DNA of 64,000 bases from Engraulis encrasicolus (lineage: Eukaryota > Chordata > Actinopteri > Clupeiformes > Engraulidae): the NCBI RefSeq assembly GCF_034702125.1, contig NC_085875.1, positions 49,837,007 through 49,901,006 of the forward strand, written 5' to 3'. The position numbers were made by a program, and so were the translations under genes. Positions 34,049-47,244 of this stretch are shown piece after piece. The notes below the pieces were generated by a model. That model ran no database searches. It saw only the letters and a program-made list of their open reading frames with translations, and was not told the origin of the DNA. How positions within the stretch are numbered: position 1 is the first letter of the stretch; each line of letters starts with the position of its first letter.

Positions 34049-34105
<57 letters not shown>
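34013..34105. repeat. Compound (TC)n(CA)n microsatellite
   Basis: CTCTCTC..CTCGCC followed by about 28 CA units. The following 34106-35240 shows no recognisable gene. Confidence 0.95.
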
Positions 34106-34110
<5 letters not shown>

Positions 34111-35245
34111 TTGGAGAGGACGCATTTAAACTGTAACAGTTTAGGCAGTAGGGGAGAGCAGGGACTCATGACGAATGAAACACTGCGATTTACTCGAAAA
34201 CTTTAACATATCCGAAAGTATGAAAAGTCAAAGTTGTCAGGTTTACAGGCAAAAGGGATTTAAGTGTCAGTAGACACTGTCGGGACGAATGAAACACCCG
34301 TTTCATCCGTCCCTCTCGCCCATTGACTTAAAGCAGGATCAAAATAAAATAGGAGCACTTGAGATGACTATGTTCCAACTTGTCTTGAGCACCGTCGTAG
34401 CGCAACAAATCATTATCGTAAACATAGCCTAGATAATTGGAAATTACAAAAAATAGGCTACATTTTATAGACTTTGGCTATAGGCTAAGCCGACTCCTCT
34501 ACCTGTTTGAATTAGTGCAGCCTTACAGGGAGGACGTTAATTTGGCATAGGTCAACTGCAAGAGACTACTAATTTGTGACTTGACGTGATGTGTGAATAA
34601 TTAGGCTACGATATGCAACAGGCATATTTAGCCGCACTCAGTCATTCATTGGGTGAATGTCCCGACCCTGTGTGTCCGCGTGCATGCATGGGGTGGGGAA
34701 AAATACATCAAGCGTGCCATCACCACCCATCCCCCCGGACCCACGAAACCCACTGAAGATCCAAGCAATTGTAGTCTGTCAGTATTTTAGTGTGGGCCCA
34801 GGTAGTTGAATTCCTGCATGGCCTGGTTATCTCAATAGTGCCAAGAAGATGTTTGCCCTCAGGCTAGTGTGTTCATAAAGCGCATGTTCGATTTGCTGTA
34901 ATAGGCTACGATCAGTAAGCCTCAACTTGTCTGTCGTGTCTTTTCCTTCTTTCGATATTTTGTAAAATAGGCCCACGTTAAAGCCTAAATACGATAATAG
35001 GCCTAAATAAGGCTAATAAAGTGAGCTAAATAAGTCAGGCCTAAATAAAGTTGTTTTAGCCTATGAACTCAGGCAATGCAGAAATTTGCGGAGGGATTTT
35101 GGATAACTTGGCCTATAGGCTACCGATGGCTTTATGAACTTCATGACTGGGCTACAAGATAGTCGGGTAAGCATATTGACTTGTAGACCACCAACATCTG
35201 ATGCTGAAGTGGGGGAGGGTGTTTTTTTCACTTCAAATGTTCCCA

Positions 35246-35281
<36 letters not shown>
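35246..35281. repeat. (CA)n microsatellite
   Basis: About 17 CA units, followed at 35298-35328 by a TC-rich tract. Confidence 0.95.
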
Positions 35282-35283
<2 letters not shown>

Positions 35284-35884
35284 TACGCGCTAATCGCTCT
35301 CTCTCTCTCCGTCTCTCCCTCTCTTTCTCGTTGTTGCTATACGTGCATCTGGATAGGCATAGGCAGTGTGGTCACCCAGCACATTTTCATAGAAATGCTG
35401 TGGTTTTTTTTTAAATGAAATCTTTATTCAGTTAGGTTGTGAACAGCGTTTCTCTTTCGATGTTGCGTCACCGTGGACAAGTGTCTGCTCGAAAACTTAA
35501 TGCAAAGCGGCTAAAATGTTCAGAACGTGTTGAACTTTTCAGAACATGAATGTTTGTCTGTGGGGGAGGGGTGGGTTACAGCAGTGCAGTGCACGGGACT
35601 GCACAGCCTTTTGTGACATGTCGTGGCGCGACAGGTTATCCAGCCTCCGAAGGAGTCATAGTTCCCCAGTCATACTGTTGGTTCGCATCTCCACCGAAGC
35701 AACTGAATTTGCAGTCCTAATCACAGATGATTAGCCACACCTGGTGTAACAGATGTATTGTCATGTGTGCATCACATCCCCAGTTAACCGGAATCCCGTC
35801 GATCGCGCACAACAGCGCATTGAAAGGATGAAATGTTCACAAGCACCAATACAAAAAAAAACGTCTTCAACCTATTAGTCCGTA

Positions 35885-37110
35885 GGCTATCCTGAGGATA
35901 TCCGTTCCTGACTTGAATAGGTAGTGCAGAAATAATTAACAGACATCACTTAGCCTATAAGTTAGGAGCGGAATTGAGACGGTGAATGCAGGACAGAATA
36001 ATGAAAACAAAACACCGTCGACTGGCGGTCTTGTTTAGGGATCACGCTTGTGTTATTATCAAATACCCAATGTTACGTGCAACGCGCAATTGGCTGACTC
36101 TTTCCACTTGTAGCCTAAAACTGAGGGAGGGATCAACATACAATGAGCTACACTGAAGCAGATTACTCTGCTTCGCAAAAAAAAAACCAGTGCACCAATA
36201 ATACCCCCGTCTTCAACCTACTATTTAGGCTACCAGATATATAGGCTAGTAATAGTATTAAGTTGTGCTACCTTGTTTTTTGTGGTAACGACAGTGTAGA
36301 TCAGGTAATAACCTGCAATAGGGGAAGCGGCATGCGCCAGTTTTAAAGACGGAATGTCGTCGCCAAATGTAAAATCACCTCTCTCATGCTGACATGACGG
36401 GGGCACTACTTCATTAGGCTACAATGTTGTTCATGTCTGTTTGACTCACACTATACGAGTGGTTCAATTTGTGTTTTTGTGCTCATCGCACAAATGAGAC
36501 AGACAGGCTTGCTTGATAGGGCTACACAAAGCAAGCGACATCGGTCCACTCAAAATGGTCCGAACTCCGCCGCTTGATTTCATGTCTCCTCTGTCTCTCC
36601 ATTACGGTTTATTAGCCTACTCTGTTTTGCTATTTTCGTTATTCTTAGCCCTGGCATTACAGATGAAGCAACTGTGATCAGTGAGGTTGTGGAAACGGTT
36701 GAATAGGCCTATGGTCCTAAATTGGAAGCGGCCGATGCCAGTTTTGAAGACAGAATGTCGTCGCCAAATTTAAAATTCGATCTCTCTCATGCTGGCGTCA
36801 CGGGACACACTTAATTACAATGGTGTTCCTGTCTGATTGACTCGGTTTTAATTGTCTTTACCGGTTCAAATTGTAGTAGGTATGCAAACTCTGTATCCTG
36901 AGGATACCCGTTCCTGGCTTGAATAGTGCTGAAATAAGTGAGGGACGGATTGGGAGACGGTGAATGCAAGACAGAAAAAAAGTCGAGTTTAAATTCACAT
37001 TGTGGTCTTGTTTAGGGCTCACACTTGTGTTATTATCAAATGCCCTATCAAATGCCCAATGCTAAATAAAACATGCAATTTGCTGACTGTATTTCTACTA
37101 CTACTAAAAC
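35885..37110 (+). repeat. Degenerate direct repeats in order A-B-B'-A'
   Basis: Block A (about 35888-36110: CTGAGGATATCCGTTCCTG, then GGTCTTGTTTAGGG and GTGTTATTATCAAATACCC) recurs as A' at about 36895-37100. Block B (about 36325-36440: GCCAGTTTTAAAGACGGAAT, then CTCTCATGCTG) recurs as B' at about 36728-36850. All are in the same orientation. No coding content is seen. Confidence 0.6.
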
Positions 37111-37398
37111 TGGGGGACGGGCAAGGACGGAAGCACAAACAGACCACAGACACAGGCAGACGCTGCTCTGCAAAAGCGGTGCTATACTGCCCCCCGCATT
37201 CCGAATGGCCACAGGGTGTAATGATCACGGTACGCTGCCGCGGCCCGGCACGGTAATGAGCAGATTGAAGTTACACCATCTGTATATCTTAGCGCTTGCG
37301 CCGTTATGACAGCCGAGAGCGTGAAGTTCCTAAACTGAGATTGGAAGGCGGCAGAGTAGTTGTCATGGTAGCGTGATAGTATCTATGTACTACAAATT

Positions 37399-39700
37399 CA
37401 GGGATTAAAGCAAAAAAAAAGTCATCTGACTGAACTTTTTTACCGGTTAGGCACCCGATCGAGTATCACTCCGTAACCCAACGAAAACCAATGTAGCCAG
37501 GCTCTGCCCTCATAACGAAACATACACTGGTTTTATGCAAGGAATGGTGCCAGAGCCAGCACTAGGCATAGGCAGACAGGGCAGTCGCCTAGAGCAGAAT
37601 AGACCTATGTCTTGAGGGCGCCAGTAATACCAAAAAGTGCCACAAAATCAGAACTTCAACCAACATAAAAGTTTACACTTCACATTAACAATGAATATTC
37701 ATTATACACTCAGTAGGCCTATATACACACTCAGTATGAATGTACCTGTAGGTACTAGATCAGATGTGCTCAATCAGATGTAGGCCTACAGTGCTATGGA
37801 TGCCAATTTCTAAATACTACAAGAAAAAGGAAAGAGGGAAAGGGGGCAGGCCTAGGCCACCAGATTGACAAGAACTGGCCGAGAATGGAGGGATAATGGA
37901 TATATCAGACTGCAAACATTGAACTGCAATTTGGGGCATGTTTTGGTTATTTCCTCTCATTTCTACCCATTGTTTATGAATTGTTCACAACATTATGCAG
38001 GATGGATTCACAATGAGTGTTGCTTCAAAATGGTCTAGCTGATATCACAGAATTATTGACTTGGAATTGCAATAATGCGTTGATTCAGTGATCCCATTAT
38101 GTTTTTTTTGTAGTAGTAGTAGGCTTTATTTTGTCTTTCCCATCAGAATGGGCAAACACTGTTCTGGTGAAAGCACTGGTGCGCATTGCTTGCAGTATTT
38201 CGCCATAGCAATCAGAGGGAGAAAACTAGTTGTTGGTTATTTTGTATGTTTTTCACTATTCATCCTGTTACAAATAACTTGTTGACGTTTACAAACAGGG
38301 TGCGGTAGTCTACCTCTTGTGTTGTTTTGAAAACCTATGGCTATCGGTACTTTTTTGCTTCTTGATGTGCGGTGCCAGGCACACGCTTACCATTGATTTA
38401 TAAAACGTCCCTGATTCCCACACGCACTCGTATTCTCTCCTACAAGCTGACACGACGCAAGCAGACACGACACAGTCATAGACATACGTCTATCGTTTAA
38501 CTAAAGTAACACACTTTCCCAAGCTTGTCGCGCAACTTTCCACTCGAGTCAAGACAAATCACCCACCTATCAGTCCTGAGTGCGCAGTGCGCAAATAACT
38601 GAACTCAAACGAAGCGTATAGTCCGAGAAGATGGGCGCAGACGTTGAGCCACTCAAAAACTAGCACACACACAACTGTTGCTGCACACTATTCCAGTTAG
38701 CAAAAATAGCATCACTCAGTAGCCTACAACAAGCCTTGAAAGTGAAACAAACACCGAAACGGCATTTATTGACCATGAGTCCACCCATCAGAACACTGCT
38801 TCCCAGAACAAGACGTGGCATAAAATATTGGCTCTGCCAGGGATAGCCTCCGTGACCCCTGTGAAATGCAACCCATTTTTTAAAACTTATTTCTGATATA
38901 TATATCGGCAACAACAAATTTAATATGATATGATTACAGATGAGACTGTAAATTACCCGTTGTCAGAAAGACAACTAGAGCTAGTTCTACACGTAGCCAT
39001 TCAAACGCGCTAAACTTTGAGGATGAAACGCATGGTATTACGCATGGTATATCCTAGCTAGCTGCCAATGATAGCCGTCCCGTTGGGGCTATGAATAATG
39101 TTAGTAAAAGTCACAATGCTTAAAAGGAAAACCCTTCATGAAAAGGACATCATGCGCAGTGGAAGTAAACTTTTCTTTTTTTTCTAACTATCCGCCACGG
39201 CAGGTGCAATGATAATGGAAACACGTGTCCTACCTTCTTCCAGCTATGCATTCCACTATGCATTATTAGCCCATATTGGAATATCAGTCCAACTCGTTTA
39301 ATGATTGTCATTGCACTTTAAAGACATAGTACTACACTTATTTTCTTTTCTGCCATCAGTAACAATGTTGGCTATTTGTTTTTTTAATCTCTCGCGCTGC
39401 GCCGCAACCGAATTGTTGACCGCTCGTGTACTTTTTTTGGAACACGGAAAAACAGGGGATGGCTCAAAACTGCTGAGTGAATCTGTTGTATGACACCACC
39501 GGTGGTGGCGTGTATAACTAAATCCGTACACTAAACACACCTCTCCTCCCCTTCTCATGACCAGGAGTGCTCTCGATTTTAGTTCAGTTGGAAAGTAAAA
39601 ATTGTAAATTAATTGACATGAATTATAAGGACGGAAATCCGTCCAAACGAAAATCCAGTTGACGGAAATCCGTCATAGCGACGGAAAACTTTAATCCCTG
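37399..39700. mobile_element. 2.3-kb inverted-end element with 6-bp target duplication
   Basis: Ends are CAGGGATTAAAG and CTTTAATCCCTG (perfect 12-bp inverted pair), flanked by exact CAAATT at 37393-37398 and 39701-39706. Near the right end two hairpins of the form GACGGAAATCCGTC lie at about 39630-39645 and 39660-39675. No transposase is visible; the interior (a CTAGGCATAGGCAGAC phrase at about 37562, T-rich stretches, microsatellite-free unique DNA) holds no gene I recognise. The superfamily is undecided. Confidence 0.65.
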
Positions 39701-39706
39701 CAAATT

Positions 39707-40090
39707 AATATTTAAGACCAGATCCAGTGCAATAGTTGGGATTCAGAAATGCAAGGTTTATTGGCTTGAGAGAGGGGGAGAGGAGACCATTAGGCCCCAA
39801 AGGCCTATCCACAGGCCTCCTCACCCCCTCTCCCTGAATAGGTGTTAACAGGACAGGTAGAGCAGAAGAACAGAAGGGCAGAACAATGCCAGTGGCTGAA
39901 CTTAAAAACACCACCACAGGAAATGAGGTCACATGGAATGATGTCACATACAATGATAGTTTTAGCCAATAGCAATCAGCACCAGTGATTCATAACTATC
40001 CTCTAGAGGCTTATTGGGAAACAAACCTTTATTGCCTCTTCATGGATAAAACAATGTATGGAGATCCAAATGTAATGTATCAGATTGGGG
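39707..40090. other. Unassigned stretch
   Basis: Contains a GA-rich block at about 39768-39790 and CCCCAAAGGCCTATCCACAGGC. No gene seen. Confidence 0.5.
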
Positions 40091-40091
40091 G

Positions 40092-40485
40092 TGTCGTGCC
40101 GAAAAGCGAGTGCCTGCCAGAACACGAGTGTCCTCATTGGAAACCAATGGAAACCGATGACCAATTTTTCAGATAGTTCTGACACAATTTAAGATGGAAA
40201 GCCTATCAATAAAGCATCTACATTCCTTCTGGAAGTATTACAAAGAACTGGTTACAATTTCAGTATTATTTCCATGAAAGAATCGAAGAATTGTCATAAC
40301 AAATGTTACAGTTTCATTCAAATAGCTCATATTAAGTGCAGGACGAGTAATGTTTCATGAGCATATTTTTAGTTCATAAATTATGTAATTCATTCTGCAA
40401 GAAATTGTATAATTTTCTCTCAAAAAATGTCATTGGTTTCAATGAGGGCACTCGTGTTCTGGCAGGCACTCACTTTTTGGCACAA
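40092..40485. mobile_element. MITE-like element with about 60-bp inverted ends
   Basis: TGTCGTGCCGAAAAGCGAG..CCTGCCAGAACACGAGTG..CTCATTG at the left is mirrored by CAATGAGGGCACTCGTGTTC..TGGCACAACG at the right. About 390 bp with no coding capacity. Confidence 0.75.
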
Positions 40486-40541
40486 CGGGCAATATTCAGA
40501 TTCCTTTAACTGTTAGAATTGCCTTTTAACTCAGCCACATA

Positions 40542-41400
40542 CAGTGTTGCCAATTTAGCGACTTTTGGCCACCTCTGGCGACAAAAAATATCATCTAGCG
40601 ACTTAGCGACTTTTCAGGCTCAATCTGGCCGAATCTAGCGACTATTTCGCTTGTCTTGTGAGAGGCAAATCAGTGTCCCTCCCCACGACACCACATTTCC
40701 AGTGGCGGGTAGAGACAGACGTGACACATGATGCACCAGTGTGGCAGCTTTTGTGATACACACAGGAATTCTCATGCACGTACATCTGCGTGTATGAGAC
40801 TACGGCAAGCGATATGGACAAAGATATGGCAGGAACCGAATGTCAACATAAACCGAGATGACACAATCTTCGATATGGTCACCAAATGTTTTGGGACTGC
40901 CATTTATGTTATGCCTACACTTTGGAATTAGATCAGAGTCTTGTTGTTACACAGGTATATTTGATTTACCTAAACTGTACCCTGTACTTAACTTTACTCG
41001 GTCTACCCTACAAGCATATGACAAATTTAAATGAGCACTAGCAGGCTGGCCGCACCGACCGCAGTGAATCTCGGGCACATGGCGACAAAAAACTCATCTA
41101 GCGCCTTTAGCGACTTTTTGGTGCATGTGGCGACTTTTTAAAACGTGCATTTTCAGTGAGAAATGAATCGTTTTTCCACATAATTCTGACTGTGCCGCCG
41201 TCAGAAGCGTTTCCCACGGTTAAGCGGGGCTGCAGATAAGCTCTGATCTCCAAAAAGTAGCTAGCACCGCCCATTTGTACTGTGGACGAAGGCATGTGGG
41301 CACGTTTTCTGTAGATCAGCGCGCCGTGCGTGACATTGTGACGTCATACGTAACGTCATGACGTCATCTAGCGACTTTTCAGCAAGCCCATAGCGACTAA
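40542..41400. mobile_element. hAT-like element with repeated TAGCGACTTTT words, right end unclear
   Basis: Starts CAGTGTTGCCAATTTAGCG. The words TAGCGACTTTT and GGCGAC recur many times up to about 41395. A clean right terminus with target duplication is not visible. The small frame at 40728-40931 is not recognised. Confidence 0.5.
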
Positions 41401-42054
41401 AGTGCCCAAACCGAATGCATGCCACCATTCCGTTTAAAACCGGCACATTCCTCACTACAGAAACTTTAGGAAATTAACTGTTTCCTCACTTCAGCATGTT
41501 ATCCAACTCCATTTAAGTCCAGCAATGATGACTCCAAAAATGAAGAAGTTCTAGCTCACAAGTCTGCAGGTCGCTGCTTGCAGCAGGTAGAACATCGCAC
41601 GAAATGTGTTGAGTGCGTGCCTGGGGGCATAGTATTGACAAAGGCCCCCCTACCCAACATGTGTAATGTCACTAGGACCCAATTCTGTACCCCCTCTGTG
41701 CCTGTACCTGGGACAACTGACCCTCCTAGTCCCTTCCTGTGTGTGTTGCACTTGGAATCCGTCAATGCACGTTGCAAACCTGTTAGACATTTTTTTTTTT
41801 TTTAAATCATAGGCTGGTGCAGGGGCCCTAGGGGGGGCCAGGATCAATCCTACAGGGGCCCAGGCCCACCCTGGCCCCTGTCTAAAAACGCCCATGACAG
41901 GCTGCTGAGTGAATAGGCCTATATTTCTCTGTTTTAGTATGTGCAGGCATATACCGTACTTAAAGAATCTCTGCTGGCATGTTATGGGCTGACGGCATGA
42001 TACCTGCTCTGTTCTTCTGTACTGGAATAATTGACTGATTGTGATGGCTTAGAA

Positions 42055-42402
42055 CACTCTTTCTCAACAGGGGTGCCGAGGCACCCTGAGGTGCCACAGT
42101 CCCCCCTCAGGGGTGCCGCGGAAACGTGGCTGATAAATAAATTATGTAATATAATACATATTTGTCTAAATTGATAAATTCATGTTAGTAAGTGGAATCT
42201 TTAATTTGCCATTTACGCACAATAAAGTAAATATAGGTCGTCCCAGTCATCTGCAACTTCAAACGTAGGTCGTGTGACGTCTCCAAATGTGTTACTTTTC
42301 TAATCTTGTGTGGTATCGGATGCGATAGTTGGTTTGGAGTGCCTTGAAATTTTTCATGAATTGAAAGGGTGCCTCGTCTAAAAAAAAGGTTGAGAAACAC
42401 TG
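42055..42402. mobile_element. Non-autonomous hAT element, 348 bp
   Basis: Inverted ends CACTCTTTCTCAAC and GTTGAGAAACACTG, flanked by GCTTAGAA and GGTTAGAA (7 of 8 alike), an 8-bp target duplication. The stretch before it, 41400-42046, shows only CA-poor unique sequence and a GGGGCCC-rich repeat at about 41820. Confidence 0.8.
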
Positions 42403-42799
42403 GGTTAGAAGGCCTACTGTTGCCTGCTTTGTCATTTTATTCCCAAAAGTGGTCTTATTTATGCTTTGCTTCGAAATAACCAGACAATCCCCCTGTCGTC
42501 ACATACAAGCAACAAGTACAACTGTTTTGCAATGTGGAGTCAAGTTTTACAAACGTCAGGGCAAGGCAAGGCAAGGCAAGTTTATTTATATAGCGCATTT
42601 CATACACAGGTGCAACTCAATGTGCTTCACAAAGTTAACAATGTAAATGAAAGGAAACAGGGAAGAAAGAAGGAAATGAATTAGAGTCAAAAAGCATTTA
42701 AAAACATTAAGATAAAACATAAGGTAAAAATAATAATAACATAAAATAAAATAAAACAAATTAAATAGAAATAAAAATAATAAGAATAAGTAATTTAAG

Positions 42800-43305
42800 C
42801 TAGGGGAAAGCATCTGAGAACAGCTTTGTCTTGAGTCTACATTTAAAGCTATCAATAGTGGGTGCATTTTTTATGTCATCTGGAAGCTGGTTCCAAAGCT
42901 TTGAAGCATAGAAGCTAAAGGCTGCCTCTCCACACTTTGTTTTGACTTTTGGAATCACCAGCAAATTCTTCTCCGTTGACCTTAGTGACCTAGTTGGTGC
43001 ATACAGCTGAAACATATCCAGTAGATATGTGGGTCCCATTCCATTTAGTGATTTAAACACAAGTAGCATAGCCTTAAAATCAATTCTGTAGCTTACTGGG
43101 AGCCAATGCAGCGATCTTAAAATTGGAGTAATGTGGTCGAACTTCCTTGTCTTTGTAAGAACCCTTGCAGCTGCGTTTTGTACAAGTTGAAGCTGTTTAA
43201 TGGTTTTATTGGGGAGGCCAGTAAAAAGACTGTTACAGTAATCAACTTTACTAGAAATAAAGGCATGTATTAGCTTCTCCAGATCATGTTTAGACATCAG
43301 GCCCC
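42800..43305 (-). pseudogene. LINE reverse transcriptase C-terminal region
   Basis: A 165-codon frame with the C-terminal signature of fish CR1/L2-like elements: LIHAFISSKVDYCNSLFTGL, QLVQNAAARVLT, HITPILRSLHWLPV, YLLDMF, LRSTEKNLLVIPK, LWNQLPDDIK and LKTKLFSDAF. It ends with a stop before an A/T-rich 3'UTR. The upstream piece of the same ORF lies beyond the copy B insertion at 48023-48215. The palm catalytic motif is not included, so it is non-functional. Confidence 0.85.
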
Positions 43306-44172
43306 TAATAGACTAGAAGCATTTCCAGAAAAAGGCCCTTTATAAGGGTGTTAGAAGCATTTTTTAGTAAAAGTTGGGAACCTAGTTTTCTAAGACAATT
43401 AGAGTACCCTGAATTCAGCTAGCCTGGTTCCCAAGCTGAATTTTGAGTTTTTGACCATGAAATGGGCAAAAAACAAAATGGCCGCCGAAATTCTTGATTT
43501 TGAGCAGAATACGTTAGAAAGTATCACTTTTCCACGGAAATAAATGGGCAATGCTCACATATTTGCATTTAAGATGTATTCCTACACTTACACAAAAGGC
43601 AAAAAGATAAAAATTACTATTATTATGCCTTTTTATAATGTGATATCCTCGTAAACTGGCATTCAATAGCAATAGCCTCCGTAAAGCACATTATCATACA
43701 CAATTGTCATTCAATACGATTTGGAAAGAAAAAGAGAGAGAAAGAAGATAGTATTATCTAAAAAAAACGTAATATTGGAACATGAATATGTCCGCGGTTC
43801 TTTGAAGGAGGTGAGTGAGCCATCTCTATGGGAGCACACTCTCAGCTGTACGATTAGCTGAAGACCTTTGCAATCACGCCAAAGGTCCAATCAACTGCGT
43901 CGTGGGCGGGATGTCCACTTTCTCAAAACCGAAAATAAGCCACTTTGATGCCAAACCTCTCTTCGGCTGTCGGCAACGAGGGTGTCTTGAGAGATGGCTC
44001 ACTCATCTCCTTCAGAGAACCAGGGACATATTCATGTCCTAATGTTCTCTTTCAGTCGACACATATCTCACATATCCCACATATCTATGGGAGAGTTACA
44101 ATCACTCCCGATTGCTGGTCCAAACTAGGCAGAACTCCAAGAGCCTCCTGTAAGGATAGCGTTCCTATCACC

Positions 44173-44421
44173 CTACAGACAATCAGTAGTCGTGCCCAGA
44201 ACCCTATGTTCCTGTGGCAATGTGGTCACATCTCTGCACTCGTCTGAAACTGCTGCACCCTTGAAGAGAGGACAAGATGTAGATGCACTGGTAAAGTGAG
44301 CTCTAATCTGAGCCAGGGGTTGGCGACCCTTGGACTCATATGCCAGGGCAATGGTTTGAACCAACCATTTGGAGACCTCTATTTTAAAACTGTGAGCCCT
44401 GTAGAGGGCTTGATGAAGCAC
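44173..44421 (-). pseudogene. DIRS-type recombinase remnant in copy B
   Basis: Same piece as 24977-25335: SKWLVQTIALAYESKGRQP..IRAHFTSASTSCPLFKGAAVSDECRD. Here a small deletion joins the two halves in one frame, and the segment with the nucleophile region is lost. The gag-like stretch follows at 44714-45242. Its presence in both copies shows the DIRS piece moved with family X. Confidence 0.65.
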
Positions 44422-44713
44422 ACAAACAGCTGCTCAGTGTTCCCTAAAAGAGTGAGTCCTGTTCATGTACATGCGTAAAGCGTGCCCAGGGCACAAGTTG
44501 TGTTGTCCCCTCTCTTCCACGGTCCCAGTAGATTGGGCCCTGGCCCCTTGAATTGTCCTGATAACGTTATCCAGAAAACCGGTTAGGTTAAAATGTTCCC
44601 TTGCCAGACTCATAGGGGCAGGTGGCCCCTGGGCTGGGGCATGTCCTCCTCCTGGTCCGGTGCCAGACTCGAACCTGCAGGAGAGAGGAAAGTAGCAGGA
44701 GGGGCCGAAGCCC

Positions 44714-45242
44714 CTACGCTCTCAGCTGAGGCCCCTGAGCCCCGTGGGTTAAGGTTGGACAAACCCTGAGAAATCTCGCCTCCTTGCAGGAGGGGAAAAA
44801 GGGAGGCGTCAGACGAAGGCGCTCGTGGTGTATTATACAGGACTTTTGGCGCCTACAAGCGCGCCATGAATGGTGACGGGGTGCGCTTTTGTGCCAAGCG
44901 CAATGGCCTGCGGTGATGGCCAAGGGGCTCCGAGGCAGCTGCTCGAGCTGGGGAAGCCACATCAGCCACTAGGGTGGTGGTCAGTCCCTGCTGTATGAGA
45001 TTCTCTGTGGTGGCAGGGAGTTGGGATAAAAAGTCGTCCGCCTTAGGCGGGAGATCGAAGCACTTTGCCAGGGGCGAGTCAGAGTCTGACTCTACTGAAA
45101 TGCGTTGCCAGTAGTCGACTGTAGTCAAGAGAACAAAGAGACAGAGCAGGCTAGAACTAGTCAAGCTCTCGTAACTCGTGTCGTTCAGGGTACTTGTGAC
45201 CTCAGTCAGGAGACGTGAGTCCAAGGAACTGGGTACGCACAT
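44714..45242 (-). pseudogene. DIRS gag-like remnant in copy B
   Basis: Counterpart of 25770-26411 (shared LDSRLLTEVTSTL and SPLAKCFDLPPK on the minus strand). Its 5' end is cut by the foldback element inserted at 45242. Confidence 0.4.
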
Positions 45243-45243
45243 A

Positions 45244-46345
45244 CAGCTCCAGGCCTTTTTATTAGAATACCATGAAAAAGTTGATTTATTTCCATAATTC
45301 CATCAATAATGTTAAACTGTCATGGATTGTAGATTCATGGCCCAGTTTTTTTAACTATTCCAATCATTAAATTGTTTATTTTTACACATTTTGGTCTTCC
45401 AGCTCAAAAAAACCATGAATTGGGGAATTCACATCATTAGAATATTGTAATAAAATCACAATTTTCTTCATCAAAATTTGTTTCACATCAGTGCACATCA
45501 AATCAGTTGAACTTTGGTACTTTCTACACAACATGCAATGTTCAATACTTGGTTAGGACTCTCTCTGTCTTAATATTATTAATAATAACGGCTATGATGC
45601 GTTTAACATTGAAGTCAATGGCAGAAACAGTGCATGGGAGTAATGGAAGGCCAGATATCCTTGATGCTTTGCCGTCAGCTGTTTTTGTATAGCTGACCTG
45701 GTGCCCCACACTTCCCTCTTCAATATACCCTGTAGATTTCCATGCCACGTTTTGGTGTTAACTCACCAGTTTAATTCTAACTCAACAGAAATTAAACCCC
45801 ATTCATTTTCAATGGGGATTCATTTCTGGTTATTTAGAATTAAACTGGTGAGTTAGCGCCAAAACGTGGCATGGAAATCTACAGGGTATATTGAAGAGTG
45901 AAGTGTGGGGTACCAGGTCAACAAACAAGAACAGCTGACAGCAAAGCATTAAGGATATCTGGGCTTCCATAACTGCCATGCACTGTTTTTCCATTGACTT
46001 CAATGTTAAACGCATCATGGCCATTATGAAGACAGAGAATGTCCTAACCAAGTATTGACCATTGCATGTTATGTAGAAAGTACCAAATTTCAACTGATAT
46101 AATGTGACCCGAATTTTGATGAAGAAAAATGTGATTTTATAACAATATTCTAATAATGCGAATTCCCCAATTCATGGATTTTTTGAGCTGGAAGGCCAAC
46201 GTATATAAAAAGAAAAAAAATAATGATTGGAATAGTTAAAAAACTGGGCCATGAATCTACAATCCATGACAGTTTAACAATATTGATGGAATTATGGAAA
46301 TAAATCAACTTTTTCATGGTATTCTAATAAAAAGGCCTGGAGCTG
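45244..46345. mobile_element. 1.1-kb foldback element (near-complete palindrome)
   Basis: CAGCTCCAGGCCTTTTTATT at the left is matched by AATAAAAAGGCCTGGAGCTG at the right. The two halves stay complementary almost to the centre near 45810 (CCCCATT..AATGGGG). TA flanks both sides (45242-45243 and 46346-46347), the Tc1/mariner target. Copy A has the empty site (GCACAAATGTTTGTAAAG). No coding capacity is seen. Confidence 0.9.
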
Positions 46346-46797
46346 TATGTGTGTAAAGAACTTTCACTCCGTATTGTTTCTAATCTGCGGTGAGTAGGTT
46401 CCGTCATTGTGAAGTTTCTTGCTGCCATGGAGGACACTGTACATTCCATATGTTTGATCTGCAATGTGTGATCTCAGGTTAAAAGAGAGTGTCCACCTAC
46501 ACAAAGCTGAGGCTGTCTCGGTGATCGCAATGATGCTCTTTTATTGCCTGTGACATTTACCCACTTCATAGCCTGATCAGAATCTGGCTAAACTTGTATG
46601 TTCCTGTCCAAAATGTGAAGATATGACAATGCATTTGTATTCAAAGTATCAAAATGTGTGCAAAACGTGTGCAGTAGCGCATAGTAGGACTATTGGCAAA
46701 TACAACGCAGCAGTCTGTTGTTCCTTTGATGACAGTGACTGATTGAACACTGACCAAGAAGTCTTCATGTCTAAGTTTTGACAGTGCAAGAAGAAAG

Positions 46798-47244
46798 CTA
46801 GGTCCGTGGCCTTTGCTTGTTTAGCATACTTATGCTCCTTTCCGGATTTTCCAAAGCATGATTCAGCAATAGGTGCTGAAAAAGTTGGTTTGAATGTTCT
46901 AGGAGTAATCCTGAGACCCTCATATCTTTAACAGAATCATCAATTGGTTGGCCTCTCTGCCATGCTGCCATTTGTGTTGCATGGGAAGTATTCTTCCCAT
47001 CAAGTGTTTCATCCAGGATGTCAATGTTATCACATGTGTAGTGGATGAATTTATCTGCAGCAATGTTTGTTGGAATAATGGCACCACTCTCTTGGTTCAG
47101 TGTTTTTACAGTGCTCTCAGCTAAGGAGGATCTGGACTTGGAGGACCTCAGACAATGACCTGCCAGGTTGAATTGTCGTATTAGGTCTTTTACCCAATAG
47201 CTTGATGAAGAGTACAAGCAAGACTGACATGTTTCAAAGTCCAT
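46798..47244 (-). pseudogene. Family X uncharacterised protein fragment, copy B
   Basis: A 148-codon frame joins two blocks seen apart in copy A: SSSYWVKDLIRQFNLAGHCL and, after ESGAIIPTNI, ADKFIHYTCDNIDILDETLDGKN then SHATQMAAWQRGQPIDDSVKD. After that it runs out of frame. This is the best-preserved piece of the family's protein and was used to order the copy A fragments. Function unknown. Confidence 0.6.
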
